This document shows positions 61,201 to 64,000 of a DNA stretch of 64,000 bases, piece by piece. Source of the DNA: Halicephalobus mephisto. Its lineage: Eukaryota; Nematoda; Chromadorea; Rhabditida; Panagrolaimidae. Location of the stretch: NCBI GenBank assembly GCA_009193035.1, contig SWDT01000011.1, positions 558,001-622,000 of the forward strand, in the 5' to 3' direction. The translations under genes were made by a program, and so were the position numbers. The stretch's first letter is position 1. The number at the start of each line of letters is the position of its first letter. A model generated the notes under the pieces. The model was given only the letters and a program-made list of their open reading frames with translations, was not told the origin of the DNA and searched no databases.

Positions 61201-62505
61201 CTTCGTTTCGGGACCAAAGTTTTGTTTTAGAATTTTTGAAAACTTTCGTTTTAGGACCTAAAATAATTCATTTTTATTAAAATTTAAAAACTTTCGTTTC
61301 GGGACCAAAATTTTTTTAAATTTTAAGATTTTTGAAAACTTTCATTTTTATTGAAATTTAAAAACTTTCTTTTCGGGACCAAAATAAATTTTACTTTTTT
61401 TTGAAAGTTTTCTTTTTGAAGTAAATTTTTTATTTTTTTAATTTTTATTCCAAAAAATTTTATTTCGATTAAAATTTGTGCAATTTAAAATTTTTGTTTC
61501 GAAACTTGAACTAATTTATTATTAAACACAATTCTACTTAATCGAAAGTTTTCGTCCCAAGACCTAAATTGCTTTGTTTTTGAATAAAAAATGAATGATT
61601 TTGTTTGGCTTGGATTGAAGTTAATTTTAATTTGCAGTTTTAAATACCGTATACTTACAGTACTAATAGTTGTCGATTTTTGCATTTTTCCCACGTACAC
61701 TCACTATTGCACAATTTCGTTCAGCTGTTTGTGCCGCGCTAGAAGCTCCAATGTTGTTTTGTGAATTTGGATCTGGCCTTGGAGATCTGGGTCTGGACCT
61801 GGATTTAGACCTGGATTTAGACCTGGACTTGGACCTAGATCTGAACCTGGATTTAGATCAAGACCTAGACCTAGACTTGGATCTAGACTTGGACCTGGAC
61901 CTAGATCTGGTTTTAAAGATCTTGGTCTGGATTTAGATCTACATCTGAACCTAGACTTAGACCTAGACCTAGACCTAGACCTAGACCTAGACCTAGACCT
62001 GGACCTGGATTTGAATCAAGACCTAGACCTAGACCTAGACCTAGATCTGGCTCTGGATTTAGATCTGCATCTGGATCTAGACCTAGATCTGAATTTTGGC
62101 TTATCTGTCGTTTAGTTATTATTCTTTTAGAAAATCCATAAATTTTATTTTGCTTTTTTGTGAAGTTTTTTGTTTTGGGGATTTTTTGCGAAAAAAACTC
62201 GGATTGAAAAAATTGGTTTTTTTGGTATTTTTGGTTTTAATTTTTTTATTTTTATTTATTGATTTTTTCAGAAATTGGCCAAAAAAGAAAGAAAAAAAGA
62301 AGAAAAAAGACGAAAAAAAGAAGAAAAAGAGGCCAAGAAAAAAGCAAAAAAAATTGGTCAAGACGTCAATTCTAGCTCCAGCTCCTCTTCTGGTTCTGCT
62401 TCTGATGCCGAGATCGAGGAAAGACATGTCGTCATTTCCCAAGCAGTAGCTGGACCAGTTGAGCCTTTGAAGAAGAATCGGGAGCTCGGGGACACCCTCG
62501 AGGAG
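40286..62505 (+). CDS. frm-1: Protein 4.1 (FERM) family protein with giant repeat tail
   Basis: Exons: 40286-40435, 41306-41574, 42400-42826, 43533-43815, 44426-44565, 45847-60922 and 62272-62505. Phases agree except for two breaks inside the big exon. Residues 1-~325 form a FERM domain (D-Y-F-G-L-R-F in lobe 1, L-A-K-Y-G-F in lobe 2, H-H-T-F-F-R-L in lobe 3). A FERM-adjacent segment with K-F-R-Y-Q-G-R-T follows, as in EPB41 and coracle. Such proteins link membrane proteins to spectrin-actin. The 15,076-base exon adds about 5,000 residues of repeats and ends with T-D-S-G-M and a basic stretch. The last exon is lysine/glutamate-rich coiled-coil-like, then serine-rich, and ends at a GTGGGT donor. 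The gene therefore probably continues past the window, where a 4.1 C-terminal domain would be expected. The frame breaks at 49837-49844 and ~52092 split the long exon into three open frames. They may be assembly errors. Confidence 0.9.
41815..42320. repeat. Tandem repeat with GACCTA core in 4.1-gene intron 2
   Basis: About five ~90-bp copies with CACTAGGTCTGGCAGGACCT and AATAAGACCTAGACCAGG. The intron closes with an unusual acceptor, GTGTTGAAG, at 42399. I chose it because it restores phase and yields K-L-P-A-S-Y-P-I-Q-V-L-L, the conserved FERM segment. Confidence 0.85.
42895..43176 (-). mobile_element. tRNA-derived SINE-like element in 4.1-gene intron 3
   Basis: Read on the minus strand, the head near 43176 has an A-box-like TGGTATAGAATCGG and ~45 bases later a B-box GGGTTCGAAGCCC, the internal RNA polymerase III promoter spacing. 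The sequence is far GC-richer than the intron around it. The T-arm folds, but the acceptor stem does not pair, so it is not an intact tRNA. The left boundary (~42895) is estimated from composition. A plus-strand open frame through it is not supported as an exon. Confidence 0.55.
43960..44300. repeat. ~30-bp tandem repeat in 4.1-gene intron 4
   Basis: Serial copies of TTCTAGAATTTCTTAGAAGT with CTTCTGGAA. Many HindIII-like and XbaI-like palindromic hexamers (TTCTAGAA) recur. Confidence 0.85.
44585..45671 (-). CDS. Possible antisense gene nested in 4.1-gene intron 5
   Basis: On the minus strand, exon 1 (45671-45612) starts at an ATG with an in-frame upstream stop and encodes M-K-P-W-A-D-F-L-L-Y-I-S and eight more residues. 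It ends at GTAACT in phase 0. After an 808-base intron full of ~60-bp repeats, exon 2 (44803-44585) follows the acceptor TTTTCCGCAG and encodes 72 residues ending K-K-R-R-S-Y-F-S-P and E-N-K-K before the stop. The product would have 92 residues. Exon 2 is unique sequence in a repetitive intron and has coding-like composition. I recognise no family. Exon 2 alone also starts with ATG, so a one-exon gene is possible. Confidence 0.35.
44935..45275. repeat. ~60-bp tandem repeat in 4.1-gene intron 5
   Basis: About six copies with TCTAAAAAGATATATGATGT and CATTTCTAGAAATATAAG. It lies within the intron of the possible nested antisense gene. Confidence 0.8.
47335..48510 (+). repeat. frm-1: Diverged N-terminal copies of the 4.1-tail repeat
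   Basis: Five single copies of the ~35-residue unit begin here (Y-P-T-I-S-E-P-F-E-G-E-I and relatives), separated by unlike linkers, with half-units of the V-Y-H-S-G type before them (46450-47170). They share the pattern Y-P, aromatic-x-G, L/I, then A-P/A-x-S-A-D-L and V-x-F. Linkers include L-W-C-G-P twice. Confidence 0.85.
48511..49836 (+). repeat. frm-1: Higher-order array 1 of the 4.1 tail (312-bp units)
   Basis: Five units at ~312-base spacing; for example the N-L-N-C-V-S-R-P-K-R segment recurs at about 48710 and 49022. Each 104-residue unit has W-N-L-N-C-V, S-E-E-S-I-P-S-I-K-G-T-V, a basic H-R-R-T-V-T-K-R, then S-T-S-K-G-Y-P-E-I-G and L-F-D-C-V. The array ends at the first frame break. 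Confidence 0.95.
49996..50760 (+). repeat. frm-1: Higher-order array 2 of the 4.1 tail
   Basis: Three units with the same order as array 1, beginning with a Q-A-Y-E-G-E-L-Q-D-L unit that always opens an array. It is preceded by D-S-G-I and L-W-C-G-P. From 50760 to 52090 seven diverged single copies follow, with K-T-Q-E-[AT]-P-S-E among them. Confidence 0.95.
52480..54830 (+). repeat. frm-1: Higher-order array 3 of the 4.1 tail
   Basis: Eight units, the longest array. Neighbouring copies are nearly identical in DNA, including silent positions, which points to ongoing unequal exchange or conversion. It is preceded by D-S-G-F and L-W-C-G-P. Confidence 0.95.
55915..57300 (+). repeat. frm-1: Higher-order array 4 of the 4.1 tail
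   Basis: Five units, opened by the same Q-V-Y-E-G-E-L-Q-D-L type and preceded by D-S-G-L and L-W-C-G-P. One unit (T-P-K-D-W-N-L-I-C-I-S-K-K) also occurs in array 1, so arrays have been copied as blocks. Confidence 0.95.
57390..59830 (+). repeat. frm-1: Diverged C-terminal copies of the 4.1-tail repeat
   Basis: About ten copies with low identity. From 57850 on, the second half of the unit changes from L-F-D-C-V-x-F to V-x-V-Y-H-S-G-x-S, for example H-V-N-V-Y-H-S-G-V-S. The same form is seen near the N-terminal edge. Confidence 0.85.
60360..60670 (+). repeat. frm-1: Coding ~45-bp repeat near the end of the big exon
   Basis: Seven or so copies of a ~15-residue unit, L-A-K-S-S-T-L-P-E-N plus Q-E-N-L-V, with the later copies shortened. 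It is leucine-periodic and unrelated to the Y-P repeat. Confidence 0.9.
61030..61390. repeat. ~75-bp tandem repeat in 4.1-gene intron 6
   Basis: Copies contain AAACTTTCGTTTTGGGACCA and AATAATTCATTTTTATT. The core is the inverted form of the 39615-39825 minisatellite. Confidence 0.85.
61775..62095. repeat. Hexanucleotide (GACCTA)n array in 4.1-gene intron 6
   Basis: About 50 hexamers of GACCTA, GATCTA or GATTTA and close variants. The plus frame would read D-L repeats. The G+C content is well above that of the surrounding intron. Confidence 0.95.
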
Positions 62506-64000
62506 GTGGGTTTTTCTTAATTTCAAAAAATTTCAAAAATCAGAAAATTTATTTTTAAAAAACTCCAAAAATAAAAAATTTATTTCTAAAAAAACTTAAA
62601 AAATCAGAAAATTTTTTTAAAATTTTATCATCAAAGAAAATTATTTCTAAAAAAACTCCAAAAATAAGAAATTATTTTTCAAAAAACTTCAAAGATAAAA
62701 AATTTATTTCTAAAAAATTTCAAAAATTAGAAAATTATCATCAAAAAAATTTAAAAAAGAATTTTATCCTTAAAAAACTTTAAAAGTAAAAATTTTATTT
62801 CTAAAACAATTAAAAAATAAAAAATTTATTTTTAAAAAAATTAAAAAATAAAAAATTTATTATTTTAAAAAGCACTAATTTAATTGTTAAAAAGTAATTT
62901 TTTTTAAATTTCAAAAATCCCAAACCCAACTTTTTTGAAAAATAAAAAAAAAACATTTATCTTTTTTGTTAAAAATGATTAATCTTATTTTTTGAAAAAA
63001 TAAAAAAAATTTAACTTAAGAAAAAATTTCAAAATGATTCATCTTTGTTCAATTTTTTCGAAAATTAAAAAAAAAACTCATTTTTAAAAATTTCTGAAAA
63101 AAAATTGATTTTTTTTGAAATTTCAAAAAAATTATTTTTCGAAATTTTAAAAAAATTGATTTTTTTTGAAATTAAAGAAAATTATTTTTTGGAAATTTTA
63201 AAAAAATTGATTTTTTTTGAAATTAAAGAAAATTATTTTTTTTTTGAAATTTAAAAAAAATTATTTTTTTTTGAAATTAAAGAAAATTATTTTTTGGAAA
63301 TTTTAAAAAATTATTTTTTTTTAAATTAAAGAAAATTAATTTTTTTGGAAATTTTTAAAAAAATTATTTTTTCGAAATTTTAAAAATTTATTTTTTCGAA
63401 ATTTTCTATGTTTTCTGTACTTCGGTATTTTCTGGATAAATTTTGGCCGACAGAGGATGACACTATTGAGGTATGCTTCGATGAGCGAGTTATTCAAGCA
63501 TGTACTTTTGAATAGGAAATTGTCCAAAACAAATGCCCCAGGCCGTCCTGATAATCCAATTTTTTTTGCTTCATTTTCTAAATTGCGTGTGCCATTCCAC
63601 AAGTTTGAAACTGTTTTTTTGTTCTTTTTTGGACGTTTCCGGAAGCAACCCGAAGTGATAGATGAAATTGAGCGTTTTTTGGTTTCATCAAGTCCGTGTC
63701 AGGCCGACAGTTGACACGCAAAATCTGCCAGATTTGCCCTTCTTTGAGGGCAACTAGACCAAGTTCACATTTGGACGAATCTGGATGTCATTTCCTTTTT
63801 GACAAATTTCCAGATTACACTTCAATTTCAAAAATTCCAACATAGACTTATTTTCGGGTTAATTACCAAGACCATTGAAAATTTAATTTTAAAAAACCTG
63901 CAAATTTATATATCAAAGCTTAATTTTATAAAAGCTAACAATCAAAATTCAAAGTCGAAAGTTAATATCGAAATTCGAATTCGAAGTTAACCATCAAACA
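62506..64000. other. Region after the last recognised 4.1-gene exon
   Basis: Bases 62520-63400 are AT-rich repeats (AAAAAACTTCAAAAATAAAA, then TTTTTGAAATTAAAGAAAAT). Bases 63410-63790 are unique, with an 85-codon plus frame (63457-63714) and an overlapping minus frame. Neither has a recognisable domain. As the last exon ends at a donor, this is probably intron of the 4.1 gene. Confidence 0.5.

Noticed and set aside
61670..61936. Plus frame ending in D-L repeats
   Set aside because: Translation of the (GACCTA)n array in an intron.

Overview
The window is nuclear DNA of an animal, most likely a rhabditid nematode close to Caenorhabditis. The evidence is very AT-rich non-coding DNA, introns ending in TTTTCAG, some introns only about 43 bases long, and gene models that match metazoan Wnt, PDZ, Sp, COMMD4, WDR82 and protein 4.1 families. 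The dispersed oligonucleotides (TACTGTAG, CGTGTCGAGAC, AATTCCCGC) resemble those common in Caenorhabditis non-coding DNA. The species itself cannot be named from sequence alone.

Layout from left to right. 1-1218: a ~90-bp satellite and a GC-richer island. 1219-3371 (+): the main part of a Wnt ligand gene whose signal-peptide exon is not resolved. 3372-6684: repeats. 6685-16863 (+): a ten-exon gene for a 1238-residue protein with four PDZ domains and a long charged linker, resembling pro-interleukin-16/PDZD2. 17494-18762 (+): a possible 45-residue secreted peptide whose single intron holds a MITE and a GTAT microsatellite. 18870-21361 (-): an Sp/Buttonhead-type factor that keeps its Btd box but only the first of the usual three zinc fingers. 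24867-26743 (-): COMMD4. 27717-30169 (-): WDR82/Swd2. 30170-40091: ten kilobases of minisatellites, one MITE and a few unique islands, with no gene I can support. 40286-62505 (+, probably continuing): a protein 4.1 (frm-1-like) gene with a normal FERM and FERM-adjacent region on five small exons, followed by one 15-kb exon encoding a giant repeat tail, then a lysine-rich exon. A possible two-exon antisense gene (44585-45671, -) sits in its fifth intron.

The genes do not form a pathway. The most unusual object is the tail of the 4.1 protein: about 45 copies of a ~35-residue unit (Y-P ... [YF]-x-G-[ED]-[LIV] ... V-x-F, or V-x-V-Y-H-S-G). In the centre these are organised into four homogenised arrays of a 104-residue (312-bp) higher-order repeat, several of them preceded by a D-S-G and L-W-C-G-P header. 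Two frame breaks interrupt this exon, both at the same place in the unit (L-F-D-C-V), so either the assembly is wrong there or the gene is damaged or unusual. All exon models below were built by hand from splice consensus and reading-frame continuity. No database search was run.
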